This document shows positions 25,122 to 34,262 of a stretch of 64,000 bases of DNA, one piece after another. Source of the DNA: CALFCX01 sp041650595 (GTDB lineage: Bacteria; Margulisbacteria; WOR-1; JAKLHX01). The DNA is taken from positions 17,746-81,745 of the forward strand of contig JBAZKW010000007.1 in NCBI GenBank assembly GCA_041650595.1, given 5' to 3'. The notes beneath the pieces were generated by a model. The model saw nothing but the letters and a program-made list of their open reading frames with translations, was not told where the DNA came from and made no database searches. A program made the translations under genes and the position numbers. The first letter of the stretch is position 1, and each line of letters begins with the position of its first letter.

Positions 25122-26429
25122 ATGGATTGGCAAAAAATAATGAAAACAAAACACAAAATAATAGTTGGCGACTCAAGACGAATGAAAGAGCTTGATAATA
25201 AATCAACGCATCTTATCATAACATCGCCTCCATATTGGCAATTGAAAGATTATGGAGAGGAAAAGCAAATAGGCTTTCATGATTCATATGAAGAATACAT
25301 CAACAACCTCAATTTAGTATGGAAGGAATGCTATAGGGTGCTGCATGACGGATGCCGTTTATGCGTTAATATTGGTGACCAGTTTGCTCGCGCAGTATAT
25401 TACGGCAGATACAAAGTAATTCCTATCAGGGAGGAGATAATTAAGTTTTGTGAAATAATCGGTTTCGATTATATGGGCGCAGTTATTTGGCAAAAAGCCA
25501 CCACCATGAATACTACTGGTGGAGCTACTGTCATGGGCTCATTCCCTTATCCAAGAAACGGCATATTAAAAATTGATTACGAATTTATTTTAATATTTAA
25601 AAAACCCGGGGCCGCTCCAATTGTAGACAAAAAAATCAAAGAGATGTCAAAACTAACTCAGGATGAATGGAATACTTATTTCCAGGGTCACTGGAATTTT
25701 AACGGGGTGAGGCAAAACGATCATATTGCAATGTTCCCAGAAGAGTTGCCAAAGAGGCTAATAAAAATGTTTTCTTTTGTGGGGGATACAGTTCTTGACC
25801 CTTTTTTGGGGAGTGGAACTACTTCAGTTGCCGCCAAAAACCTTAACAGAGATTCAATAGGGTATGAAATAAACAAAAATTATTTACAAGCAATTAAAGA
25901 GAGGATGGATGTTGATTCAAAACAGCTATTTGATGACAATTCTTATGAAATAGTTGATCAGAGCGAAGAAAGAACAGATTTCCGTGATGAAATTAACAAA
26001 CTGCCTTACATTTTTAAAGATCCCCATAAGCTTGATAAAAAGGTTGATCCGAGAAAAATAGGTTTTGGCTCAAAGATTGGCAAGGATGACAGTAAGAGAG
26101 ATGAGTATTATATTGTAAAAGAAGTAATTAATCCAGAAACCTTAGTGCTTAATAACGGGATTAAGATAAGGCTGATCGGTATAAAGCAGAACATATCAAA
26201 AAAGACAGTGGCCTGTGGTTATTTGTTAAATAAGGCTAAGGGGCAAAGAGTTTATCTGAAATATGACAACCAAAAACATGACGCGCAGAATAATTTGTTG
26301 TGTTATTTGTATCTAAAAAATAAGACTTTTGTCAACGCTCATCTAATTAAAAGCGGTCTCGTCGATGTTGATAGAAGTATGGACTATAAATACAAAAACA
26401 AGTTTTTGGAGATAGTTGGGAAAGGCTGA
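25122..26429 (+). CDS. beta-class DNA methyltransferase with C-terminal SNase-like domain
   Basis: 435 residues. The catalytic motif IV TSPPYW (34-39) precedes the SAM-binding motif I DPFLGSGTT (226-234), the beta-class order of N4-cytosine or N6-adenine methylases; SPPYW favours N4-cytosine. Residues about 335-432 (LNNGIKIRLIGI...VYLKYD...LLCYLYLKNKTFVNAHLIKSGLVDVD) follow the staphylococcal-nuclease fold pattern, but the usual DTPE acids and the second catalytic Arg are missing, so this part is probably a DNA- or partner-binding module. It is paired with a restriction enzyme gene four bases downstream. A second in-frame ATG (25140) is possible. Confidence 0.85.
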   Translation: MDWQKIMKTKHKIIVGDSRRMKELDNKSTHLIITSPPYWQLKDYGEEKQIGFHDSYEEYINNLNLVWKECYRVLHDGCRLCVNIGDQFARAVYYGRYKVIPIREEIIKFCEIIGFDYMGAVIWQKATTMNTTGGATVMGSFPYPRNGILKIDYEFILIFKKPGAAPIVDKKIKEMSKLTQDEWNTYFQGHWNFNGVRQNDHIAMFPEELPKRLIKMFSFVGDTVLDPFLGSGTTSVAAKNLNRDSIGYEINKNYLQAIKERMDVDSKQLFDDNSYEIVDQSEERTDFRDEINKLPYIFKDPHKLDKKVDPRKIGFGSKIGKDDSKRDEYYIVKEVINPETLVLNNGIKIRLIGIKQNISKKTVACGYLLNKAKGQRVYLKYDNQKHDAQNNLLCYLYLKNKTFVNAHLIKSGLVDVDRSMDYKYKNKFLEIVGKG

Positions 26430-26433
26430 TAAT

Positions 26434-27069
26434 ATGGCAAAAGAATGGATCTTGAATAGCGCAATGAATCGTTTCCAGCTAAATTTTAAAAGAAATGTTG
26501 GGCCGACATCAGAATCGATCAGAAAATGCTCCCCCAAAACGATTAAGGAATGGCAGGACTTCTATTTTAGCAAGGTAAGATCAAAGGAGCATATAAAGGA
26601 ACTCGGAAGAAAACTATATGTGAAAATTACTGAAGTTATTGCTGCGGAGGTGGAAGATATTACAGAGCAGGATTGTATTGATTATATGCTTCAATTGGTC
26701 ATTAATAGGACTTTTGATGGCTACATGACGGAGATCAAGACAATATATGGCCAATTGGAAAAAATACTGGGGGTAAAAATTTTCCCCGCTTCTGACGAGT
26801 GGGACAGACTATTTAACGTCGATTTTTATATTAAAGTGAAGGACAAGTATATAGGGCTTCAGGTAAAGCCCATTGGCGGGGCATTGCAAATACCAGAAAT
26901 ATTTAAAGAAAAATCATTGCAATTAAAAACGCATAAAAAATTTACTGAAAAATATGGTGGCAAAGTATATTATGTGTTTTCAATTAAATCCGGTGACAAG
27001 AAAGAAATCCAAAATATTGATGTTGTTGGCGAAATTGAAGCAGAGATAAAAAGATTAAACAAAGAGTGA
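26434..27069 (+). CDS. type II restriction endonuclease, MjaI-like
   Basis: 211 residues starting MAKEWILN...NRFQLNFKRNVGPTSESIRKCSP, which I recognise as the MjaI-type restriction-enzyme family (reported specificity CTAG in Methanocaldococcus). The probable PD-(D/E)xK core is D130 in FNVDFYIKV and Q143-V-K145 in GLQVKP, with Gln in place of the usual acid. I chose ATG 26434, four bases after the methyltransferase stop. The pair looks laterally acquired, being AT-richer than its neighbours. Confidence 0.75.
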   Translation: MAKEWILNSAMNRFQLNFKRNVGPTSESIRKCSPKTIKEWQDFYFSKVRSKEHIKELGRKLYVKITEVIAAEVEDITEQDCIDYMLQLVINRTFDGYMTEIKTIYGQLEKILGVKIFPASDEWDRLFNVDFYIKVKDKYIGLQVKPIGGALQIPEIFKEKSLQLKTHKKFTEKYGGKVYYVFSIKSGDKKEIQNIDVVGEIEAEIKRLNKE

Positions 27070-27149
27070 CAATATCCATTTCTGTGAGTGATCAATTGTG
27101 TTGCCAACACTACCCTTATCTGATATCATATTTGCAAAAAGGATAATTC

Positions 27150-28058
27150 GTGCCTAAAAACAGATCTCTTTATTTTCAGGATATTATTTCTCGGCTTAAT
27201 GGTTACTGGTCGGATGCCGGCTGTGTGATTCAACAACCGTATGATATCGAAAAAGGCGCCGGCACCATGCATCCCGCGACTTTTTTTCGCGTGCTGGGTC
27301 CCGAGCCGTGGAATGTTGCCTATGTGGAACCTGTGCGCAGGCCGGGAGACGGAAGGTACGGCGAAAATCCGAACCGTCTGGGAGCGTATTACCAGTATCA
27401 GGTCATACTAAAACCTTCTCCCCTGGAAGTCCAGGATATTTATATTAAATCTTTGAACGTTCTCGGTATAGATCCAAAAAAACACGACTTGCGTTTTATC
27501 GAGGACAATTGGGAATCTCCCACGCTCGGTGCCTGGGGAGTGGGCTGGGAGGTATGGTTGGACGGGCTTGAGATTACACAGTTCACATATTTTCAGCAGT
27601 GCGGCGGCAACGATCTTAAGCCGATAAGCGCCGAGATCACTTACGGGCTCGAGCGCATTGCCATGTATATACAGGGCAAGACCAATGTATATGATATAGA
27701 TTGGAACAAGGACGTGACCTACGGTGATGTGCATTTGCAGGGAGAAAAAGAGTATTCAAAGTACAGTTTTGAAACTGCGGACACCTCTTTGCTTTTCAAT
27801 TTGTTCGAAAGCTACGAAAAAGAGGCAATGAGCCTGACAAAAGCGGGGCTGGTTCTTCCGTCTTACGACTTTGTCCTTAAATGTTCGCATGTTTTTAACC
27901 TGTTGGAAGCCAGGGGCGCGATAAGCGTGACGGAGCGCGCAAATTACATAGGTAAAATAAGAAAACTTGCAAGGTACTGTGCAAAGTTGTATCTTGAACA
28001 GAGAGAGGCTCTGGGCTATCCGCTTTTAAAAGGGGTATTACTGCAAAAAAGTGAATAA
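27150..28058 (+). CDS. glyQ: glycyl-tRNA synthetase alpha subunit
   Basis: Catalytic subunit of the bacterial alpha2beta2 glycyl-tRNA synthetase, 302 residues. The diagnostic stretches are LNGYWSDAGCVIQQPYDIEKGAGTMHPATF-type N terminus, EDNWESPTLGAWGVGWEVWLDG and EITQFTYFQQCGG. It starts at GTG with an AAAAAGGA site. The beta subunit gene glyS is not next to it and lies outside the window, which is unusual because glyQ and glyS are commonly adjacent. Confidence 0.95.
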   Translation: MPKNRSLYFQDIISRLNGYWSDAGCVIQQPYDIEKGAGTMHPATFFRVLGPEPWNVAYVEPVRRPGDGRYGENPNRLGAYYQYQVILKPSPLEVQDIYIKSLNVLGIDPKKHDLRFIEDNWESPTLGAWGVGWEVWLDGLEITQFTYFQQCGGNDLKPISAEITYGLERIAMYIQGKTNVYDIDWNKDVTYGDVHLQGEKEYSKYSFETADTSLLFNLFESYEKEAMSLTKAGLVLPSYDFVLKCSHVFNLLEARGAISVTERANYIGKIRKLARYCAKLYLEQREALGYPLLKGVLLQKSE

Positions 28059-28068
28059 GGAGAAAAAT

Positions 28069-28755
28069 ATGGGGCATCTATTAAAACTGTTCGATAAAAA
28101 TAAGCTTACGCTTATAATGAGTCTTCCCGAGAACTCGCTTGAAATGGCCAAGGCCGCAATTGACGCGGGAGCCGACGCTCTGAAAGTCCACTGCAACATC
28201 AGGCACAAAGCCAGCGGGGCAACTTTTGGTTCTCTTGAAGAAGAAGGCGCAAAACTGGCCGCGATACTAAAAACCTCAAAGATCCCCGTGGGGATAGTGC
28301 CGGGCTCCGAACGCAAGCCTACTGTTGATGAGATGAAAGAGATAGTGAAAATGGGATTTGATTTTGTGGACATGAACATTTCCGACATGCCGGATTATTT
28401 TTATTCTTTTTCCGGCATTACCAAAGTGGCGGCGCTTGAGAACGAGAACCAGCTGGAGCAGGTAATGGAAAGAAAGAAAGCCGATTTCAGGGCACTTGAG
28501 GCGGCGGTAGTGCCGCACCTGGGTTACGGACAAAATATGACCATCGGGGACCTCCGAGCTTACATATCGCTTGCGGTATCTTCGGGATTACCGGTTATCG
28601 TACCGACACAGCGCAAGATCACTCATGAAGAAGTGCCGATACTTTCCGACACAGGGATCAAAGCTCTTATGATAGGCGCTATAGTGACCGGAAAAACCCC
28701 CGCTCTTATTGCGGGTGCCGTAAAAGATTTTAGAAAAGCTATAGACGAGCTTTGA
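28069..28755 (+). CDS. TIM-barrel protein of unknown function
   Basis: 228 residues with alternating strands and helices: LTLIMSLPENSLEMAKAAIDAGADALKVHC, VGIVPGSERKPTVDEMKEIVKMGFDFVDM, and a C-terminal IKALMIGAIVTGKTPALIAGAVKDFR typical of a phosphate-binding end of a TIM barrel. I do not recognise the specific family. The start is ATG 28069 with AAGGAG six bases before; a GTG inside glyQ is less likely. Confidence 0.65.
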   Translation: MGHLLKLFDKNKLTLIMSLPENSLEMAKAAIDAGADALKVHCNIRHKASGATFGSLEEEGAKLAAILKTSKIPVGIVPGSERKPTVDEMKEIVKMGFDFVDMNISDMPDYFYSFSGITKVAALENENQLEQVMERKKADFRALEAAVVPHLGYGQNMTIGDLRAYISLAVSSGLPVIVPTQRKITHEEVPILSDTGIKALMIGAIVTGKTPALIAGAVKDFRKAIDEL

Positions 28756-28762
28756 AGCCCGC

Positions 28763-30229
28763 ATGAAAAAAATAATACTTGTACCGCTTGACGATCGTCC
28801 CTGTAATTTAAAATTTCCTGTAAAAATAGCGGCTTCTTCAGGTTTTCAGGTCGTCACCCCTCCAAGGCAGTATCTGGGCAGGTTTAAGGAACCGGGTTCA
28901 CCGGAAAAAATAATCTCCTGGCTCGAGCAAACTTCAGTTGATGCCGACTCCGCCATAATTTCCGCGGATATGCTCTGCTTTGGAGGACTTATTGCTTCCC
29001 GTACTCCGTCTGTTACATTTGAAGAGGCGGAGAAACGTCTTTTAGTTGTTCCAAGATTAAAGATAAAAAATCCGAAACTAAAAATATATTTGTTCAGTGT
29101 CCTTATGCGCCTTTCTATAAGTGCCGACTCGGAAAAGAACGCTTCGGTCTGGAGAGATGTCTTTGAATATTCCGTCGTTTCCGACAGGAGCGAAAAACTG
29201 GGGATCCCGGAAGACAAAAAAAAGCTTGAAGAGTTGTCCGCAAAAATACCCGAAAAAGTCCTTAGTTCTTATTTTTCGGCCAGAAAAAGGAATCTGTCTG
29301 TTAACGAAGCCTGTCTGGCTCTAGCCGGATCTGCGGACCTTGTAGTGATCGCAAAGGAGGATTGTGCCCAGTTCGGACCGCACAAAAAAGAAGAAGCGCG
29401 CTTAAAAAATCTGATCAAGACAATGAAGATCCAGGGAAAAACAATGATTTTGAACGGTGCCGATGAGATAGGCATGTGCCTTTTGGCCAGACATATACTT
29501 TCGGTCTCGGCACAGAGCCCTAAGATCGCAGTGCGCTATTCTTTCGGGAAAGGCCGTGACATATCTCTTTACGAAGACGAACCCTTGGACAAAGTCGTTT
29601 CCGACCATATCGACCTGGTAGGGGCTATACGTATAGAGGCGCTTAAAGATGTTCAAAAAGTTTTCTTTGTTCATTCTTTCGAAGGGCAACAATCGGATCT
29701 CGTTTTTTCGGGAGAGGTTGCAAGGAGCAGCGACCAGGAGCATCATTTGAAGAACTTTTGTTCCGAGATCGTAATGATGGGAGAAATAGGCAGGGAGATG
29801 TATGTCGCTGATGTTTTTTATGCGAACGGATCAGACAGGGATTTTTTGGAAAAACTGTCCGAACTTGGCGACCTCAAGGCACTGCTTTCTTACGCGGGCT
29901 GGAATACCTCTGCCAATTCCGTCGGATCGGCTCTTTCGGCCGCTTTTGTGCCGAAAAATAAAGGATTTGTTTTTGAGCGATATGTCGAAGACCTTGGTTA
30001 TCAGGCGGTGGTCAGAAAGCATCTTGAGGCTTTTCTTGCGGAAAAGGGGATATCCAGGTTCGATCTTGGCGACCGCGCAGTTGAAGCCGAAAACTATGCT
30101 GCTGCCGGGCTCAAAAAATGGGCGGGCAGTTTTTTCCCGAAGATCGGAATAAAAAATGATCTTGAGATAAAAATCAGCTTTCCCTGGGCAAGAACCTTTG
30201 AGGCCGACTGTGATATAATTTTTCCATGA
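28763..30229 (+). CDS. DUF4127 family protein
   Basis: 488 residues beginning KKIILVPLDDRPCNLKFP, the hallmark of DUF4127. Cytoplasmic by sequence: no signal peptide or membrane segment. Its biochemical role is unknown to me. It follows the TIM-barrel gene by seven bases and its stop overlaps the next ATG, suggesting a shared pathway or at least one transcript. Confidence 0.82.
   Translation: MKKIILVPLDDRPCNLKFPVKIAASSGFQVVTPPRQYLGRFKEPGSPEKIISWLEQTSVDADSAIISADMLCFGGLIASRTPSVTFEEAEKRLLVVPRLKIKNPKLKIYLFSVLMRLSISADSEKNASVWRDVFEYSVVSDRSEKLGIPEDKKKLEELSAKIPEKVLSSYFSARKRNLSVNEACLALAGSADLVVIAKEDCAQFGPHKKEEARLKNLIKTMKIQGKTMILNGADEIGMCLLARHILSVSAQSPKIAVRYSFGKGRDISLYEDEPLDKVVSDHIDLVGAIRIEALKDVQKVFFVHSFEGQQSDLVFSGEVARSSDQEHHLKNFCSEIVMMGEIGREMYVADVFYANGSDRDFLEKLSELGDLKALLSYAGWNTSANSVGSALSAAFVPKNKGFVFERYVEDLGYQAVVRKHLEAFLAEKGISRFDLGDRAVEAENYAAAGLKKWAGSFFPKIGIKNDLEIKISFPWARTFEADCDIIFP
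30214..30219 (+). promoter_or_regulatory. TATAAT box six bases before the oxidoreductase ATG
   Basis: TGATATAAT inside the end of the DUF4127 gene, with ATG 30226 six bases after it. It fits the spacing of other leaderless candidates, but it also encodes DUF4127 residues, so chance cannot be excluded. Confidence 0.4.
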
Positions 30230-31491
30230 ACCCAGATATATCCGCCGAGGTTTTGGTCTGCGGCGCAGGCCTTTCAGGTTTCGCCGCGGCCTGCTGCGCG
30301 GCCCGCTCCGGAGCAAAAGTCCTTCTTGTGGAGCGTTGCGGCAGTGTCGGAGGCGCCGCCTACTCAAATCTAGTCAACCCTTTTATGGTCCCCAAATTTG
30401 AAGGTGAGTACCTTGTAAAAGGCATCTTTTCCGAGGTTATTTCCAGGCTTAAGGCCCAAAACGCCTGCGCCGAAGGTTCTCTTTTTGACCAGCCGCACAT
30501 AGTTTTTGATCCCGAAGTACTTCAATCGATAATGCTTGATATGCTGGAAGAATCCCAGGTAAAGATGCTGTATCACTCGTCCGTAGCCGCGGCAATAGTA
30601 AAAGGAAATGAAGCCAAAGGCGCGGCAGTGTCCGGAAAGTCGGGAGAAATTAAGATCCTCTCATCCTGCGTCATCGATGCGACAGGGGACGGGGACATGG
30701 CATATTTGAGCGGCTGCGAATTTGAAAAAGGCCGCGCTTTAGACGGACTTTGTCAGCCTGCAACACTAATGTTCAGGATCGCCGGAGTGGATACCGAAAA
30801 AATGTCCTCCCGGGAAGAGATAAATGCGCTTTATTTGAAAGCGAGATCAGCAGGCAGGATAAGAAGCCCGAGAGAAAACTTTTTATGGTTTGAGACCGTA
30901 AGGGAGGGAGAGATACATATCAATTCCACCAGGATCCCCAAGATAGACGGGACCGATGTTTTAGATCTTACAAAGGCCGAAGTTGAAGGCAGAAAACAGG
31001 TGTCCAATCTTTACGCTTTTTTAAAAGAAAGCGTTCCCGGATTTGAAAATTCCTATATATCGCGCGTTGCAAACCTTGTAGGCATCAGGGAATCCCGCCG
31101 GATAAAAGGCAAGTATATTCTTACTGCGGAAGACATAATCGAAGGCAAAAAATTCGATGACACGGTCGCAAAAAATAATTATCCGATCGACATACATGCT
31201 CCGGAAGGCAACTCCACTGTATTTAAAAAACTAGGGCCGGGCATCTATTACGAGATACCGTATAGATGCATGGTCCCCAAAAAGATAGACGGTCTTCTTG
31301 TTACAGGCAGGGCAATATCTTCGACTCACGAGGCACTGTCATCGCTGAGAATAATGCCCGTTTGTATGGCCCTTGGACAGGCTGCGGGCGTGGCTGCGGC
31401 GATCAGTGTAAAAAAACGTGTCCACCCGCGGATGTTGGATTATGGGGACCTTAGGAAGGCGCTCAATGAACAGGAAGCGGACCTGCGCTAA
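30226..31491 (+). CDS. FAD-dependent oxidoreductase
   Basis: 421 residues of the FAD_oxidored type. The dinucleotide fold VLVCGAGLSGFAAACCAARSGAKVLLVER is at the N terminus, VIDATGDGDMAYLSGCEFEKG in the middle, and TGRAISSTHEALSSLRIMPVCMALGQAAGVAAA at the FAD-binding C terminus. It resembles FAD-dependent proteins often annotated as pyridine-nucleotide or BH0311-type oxidoreductases; substrate unknown. Confidence 0.85.
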   Translation: MNPDISAEVLVCGAGLSGFAAACCAARSGAKVLLVERCGSVGGAAYSNLVNPFMVPKFEGEYLVKGIFSEVISRLKAQNACAEGSLFDQPHIVFDPEVLQSIMLDMLEESQVKMLYHSSVAAAIVKGNEAKGAAVSGKSGEIKILSSCVIDATGDGDMAYLSGCEFEKGRALDGLCQPATLMFRIAGVDTEKMSSREEINALYLKARSAGRIRSPRENFLWFETVREGEIHINSTRIPKIDGTDVLDLTKAEVEGRKQVSNLYAFLKESVPGFENSYISRVANLVGIRESRRIKGKYILTAEDIIEGKKFDDTVAKNNYPIDIHAPEGNSTVFKKLGPGIYYEIPYRCMVPKKIDGLLVTGRAISSTHEALSSLRIMPVCMALGQAAGVAAAISVKKRVHPRMLDYGDLRKALNEQEADLR

Positions 31492-31804
31492 ACAAAATAT
31501 TTTGGGGCTGGGGAAGGAAATGGCCGGTGAAATAAAGCGGCTTTTTCCGGGAAAAAGCCCCAAAGAAATAGCCTCCGGGATGGGAGTAGAGGTCATCTAC
31601 GAAAAACCGGTCAAATCCCAGGACCTGGTCCGGCTTAGCGAATACAGGCAAAAACAAAAGCAGATCGCGGTCTTTTTCAGGGAAGTGGAACATACCGCGA
31701 TAGCACATGAGCTGTTCCATCATCTTGAAAAGACCCGGGGACTTAGTTTAACAAAAGAGCTTTCCGAAAAGGAAGCAAAGGCTTTTGCGGAGGTATTTAA
31801 ATAA
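31466..31804 (+). CDS. ImmA/IrrE-type zinc metallopeptidase
   Basis: 112 residues with the zinc motif HELFHH (AIAHELFHHLEKT), and a downstream EAKAFAEVF acidic helix that can give the third ligand. It is a minimal ImmA/IrrE-like peptidase without a DNA-binding partner domain. ATG 31466 lies inside the 3' end of the oxidoreductase gene with a GGAAGG site. Partner or substrate unknown; such peptidases often cleave a regulator. Confidence 0.7.
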   Translation: MNRKRTCAKQNILGLGKEMAGEIKRLFPGKSPKEIASGMGVEVIYEKPVKSQDLVRLSEYRQKQKQIAVFFREVEHTAIAHELFHHLEKTRGLSLTKELSEKEAKAFAEVFK

Positions 31805-31807
31805 CAC

Positions 31808-32866
31808 GTGTTTCTATATCTAATGGTTTTTATGATAGCTTTGGCAGTCACAATATATCTGGAGCCGTTCGCAAAAAATTCCGCATTTTTGTTCAATGCC
31901 ATTGATAAGCCTTCCGCGAGAAAAGTACATACCGGCCCGATGCCCAGATGCGGAGGGATAGCTCTTGTCGGAGGCTTTCTTTCCGCCGTGCTTTTCGGGC
32001 TATCGGCCGCCTTTTTGTTTGGCAGGATGCATATCAATTATTCGGGAGTGCTGGGCGTCATAACAGGCGCTGTATTTATTTTTTTTGTCGGGCTTGTGGA
32101 CGACATAAAAGGGATCTCTCCCTCTAAAAAACTGGTCCTGCAGATCGCCGCGGCGTTCATTCCGGTTGTTTTGGGGGTTTCTATCCAATTTGTTTCCATT
32201 CCGTTTACAGGGGTCCTTCTCCTGGGTGTTTTTTCCGTCCCCATGACTGTTCTATGGATCGTGGGTGCCACAAACGCGCTCAATTTTATCGACGGGCTAG
32301 ACGGCCTGGCTTCAGGAGTCTCTGCCATAGCGGCCACGACCCTTTTTATTGTTGCGGTAAAAATGCATCAGCCTGGCGCCGCTATAGTGCTTATTGCCGT
32401 AGCGGGCGCCGCGATCGGCTTTTTAAAATATAATTTTCATCCTGCGTCGATCTTTCTGGGTGATTCCGGCAGTCTTTTCTTGGGTTATATTCTTGCCGCA
32501 GCCTCCATCATCGGCGTCCTGAAAAGCACGATAATATTTGCTCTGTTGATCCCTGTCTTTATTTTGGGCGTCCCCATTTTTGATACGGCGTCCGTGATAA
32601 TGCGCAGGATGCGAGAAGGACATCCGATCTTTTATGCGGACAGGAGACATTTGCACCACCGGCTCCTTGACAGGGGCTTTAGCCACAAGCAGGTGGTCCT
32701 TTCCATATATTTTGCATGCATACTGCTTTCCATTGCGACGCTGTCACTTACTTTTTTATCGCCTTGGCAGGCGGCCTTTGTTTTGATCATTACCTTTGCC
32801 ATGTCCGTTTTGTTGATACGCAGCATTAAGAAGTATGTTAAAAAATTCGTAGTGACGGAGAAATAA
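31808..32866 (+). CDS. wecA: undecaprenyl-phosphate GlcNAc-1-phosphate transferase family
   Basis: A polytopic enzyme of 352 residues, initiating surface-glycan synthesis on undecaprenyl phosphate. It shares the acidic motifs of the MraY/WecA/TagO family: GLVDDIKGISP, NFIDGLDGLASG, LGDSGSLFLGY, and the C-terminal HLHHRLLDRGFSHKQ that marks WecA/TagO rather than MraY. It starts at GTG. The adjoining UDP-GlcNAc 2-epimerase supports a role in a GlcNAc/ManNAc-containing glycan. Confidence 0.92.
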   Translation: MFLYLMVFMIALAVTIYLEPFAKNSAFLFNAIDKPSARKVHTGPMPRCGGIALVGGFLSAVLFGLSAAFLFGRMHINYSGVLGVITGAVFIFFVGLVDDIKGISPSKKLVLQIAAAFIPVVLGVSIQFVSIPFTGVLLLGVFSVPMTVLWIVGATNALNFIDGLDGLASGVSAIAATTLFIVAVKMHQPGAAIVLIAVAGAAIGFLKYNFHPASIFLGDSGSLFLGYILAAASIIGVLKSTIIFALLIPVFILGVPIFDTASVIMRRMREGHPIFYADRRHLHHRLLDRGFSHKQVVLSIYFACILLSIATLSLTFLSPWQAAFVLIITFAMSVLLIRSIKKYVKKFVVTEK

Positions 32867-32870
32867 CATC

Positions 32871-34028
32871 ATGCACAAAAGAAGGATCATGTTTATTTTT
32901 GGCACCAGGCCCGAAGCCATCAAAATGGCCCCGGTCATCTCAAAAATAGGATCTCATCCCGATATTTTTACTTCCATTATCGCAGTGACCGCGCAACACC
33001 GCGAGATGCTCGATCAGACTCTTAAACCGTTCGGCATAAGGCCGGATTATGATATGGCGATAATGGAGCCTAATCAGACGCTTACTTCCATAGTCTCAAA
33101 GACCCTTCACGGATTTGAAGAAATAGTCCTTCATGAAAGGCCTGATATCGTCCTTGTGCAGGGAGATACTTCGACGACTTTTGCGGCCGCCCTGGCGGCT
33201 TTTTACCGGCAAATACCGGTAGGGCATATTGAGGCGGGCCTTAGGACAGGGCACAAATATAATCCGTTTCCCGAAGAGATGAACAGAAAGATGACGACCG
33301 CTCTTGCAGATATACATTTTGCTCCTACGGAAACTTCCCTGGAAAACCTGCTTAAGGAAGGAGTTCCCAGATCCAGGATATTTTTGACCGGCAATACGGT
33401 CATAGATGCTTTGATGACAGCTGCCCAGATGCCGTGCGATCTGAAAAAAGCCGGCGTAAATCTGAAAAAAGGGAAGAAAACAATACTTGTTACTACTCAC
33501 CGCAGGGAAAGCCTGGGAATGCCGATGAAAAATACCTGCGAAGCAATTGCCAAAATAGCAAAAAAATACAGCGACCGGGTATCTATAATCATCCCAGTCC
33601 ACAAAAATCCGGTTGTAAGGGATATAGTAGAAAGCACTCTTGGCGATCTGAACGAGGTTCAGCTTATCGAGCCTCTCGATTATATCCCTTTCGTTCATCT
33701 GATGAAAGAAGCCGATATCATACTTACTGACTCGGGCGGGATCCAGGAAGAAGCGCCGTCCCTGGGCAAGCCGGTGCTGGTGCTCCGCCAAGTGACCGAA
33801 AGGCCTGAGGCAGTGCTTGCCAATACTGTAAAAGTAGTCGGTACTGACAAGGATACGATCTTCAAAGAGACAGAGCGGCTGCTTACCGATGAAGAGGAAT
33901 ATAAAAAAATGGCCCATTCCCTGAACCCTTACGGCGACGGCAAAGCATCCGACAGGATCGTTTTGGCACTGCTTAAATACTTCGGGTTTACGGATGTCGG
34001 TCCCGAAGAATTCGATTATGTTCATTAA
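32871..34028 (+). CDS. wecB: UDP-N-acetylglucosamine 2-epimerase (non-hydrolysing)
   Basis: Interconverts UDP-GlcNAc and UDP-ManNAc. 385 residues with FGTRPEAIKMAPVI, VQGDTSTTFAAALAAFY, GHIEAGLRTG, LTGNTVIDAL, HRRESLG and LTDSGGIQEEAPSLGKPVLVLR. It directly follows wecA. Its last 11 bases overlap the atpI-like ORF, so the glycan and ATP synthase genes are joined on one transcript. Confidence 0.95.
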   Translation: MHKRRIMFIFGTRPEAIKMAPVISKIGSHPDIFTSIIAVTAQHREMLDQTLKPFGIRPDYDMAIMEPNQTLTSIVSKTLHGFEEIVLHERPDIVLVQGDTSTTFAAALAAFYRQIPVGHIEAGLRTGHKYNPFPEEMNRKMTTALADIHFAPTETSLENLLKEGVPRSRIFLTGNTVIDALMTAAQMPCDLKKAGVNLKKGKKTILVTTHRRESLGMPMKNTCEAIAKIAKKYSDRVSIIIPVHKNPVVRDIVESTLGDLNEVQLIEPLDYIPFVHLMKEADIILTDSGGIQEEAPSLGKPVLVLRQVTERPEAVLANTVKVVGTDKDTIFKETERLLTDEEEYKKMAHSLNPYGDGKASDRIVLALLKYFGFTDVGPEEFDYVH

Positions 34029-34224
34029 ATATGCGGATAAAGCGTGGGAGATCGCGTCAGCCGTGCTGGCTCCCCCGCTGCTGGGGCTTGCCGCGGGACA
34101 CTTTCTTGACCAAAGACTGGGGACCGAATATTTTACTGTAGGGCTCCTTGTTTTGGGGATACTTTCCGGGCTTTGGGCGCTCGTTAAAATAATTAGAAAA
34201 ACCACCGAAAATTTGATAGAATAA
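34018..34224 (+). CDS. atpI: AtpI/AtpZ-like ATP synthase accessory protein
   Basis: 68 residues with two membrane helices (IASAVLAPPLLGLAAGHFLDQRLG and YFTVGLLVLGILSGLWALVKIIRK), the layout of F0F1 AtpI/AtpZ proteins that help assemble the c-ring or transport magnesium. Its position before atpB fits. ATG 34018 overlaps wecB. Confidence 0.8.
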   Translation: MFIKYADKAWEIASAVLAPPLLGLAAGHFLDQRLGTEYFTVGLLVLGILSGLWALVKIIRKTTENLIE

Positions 34225-34262
34225 GGTTTGGACAGGCAGAAGAGAAGGGCGGAAAGCTTTAA

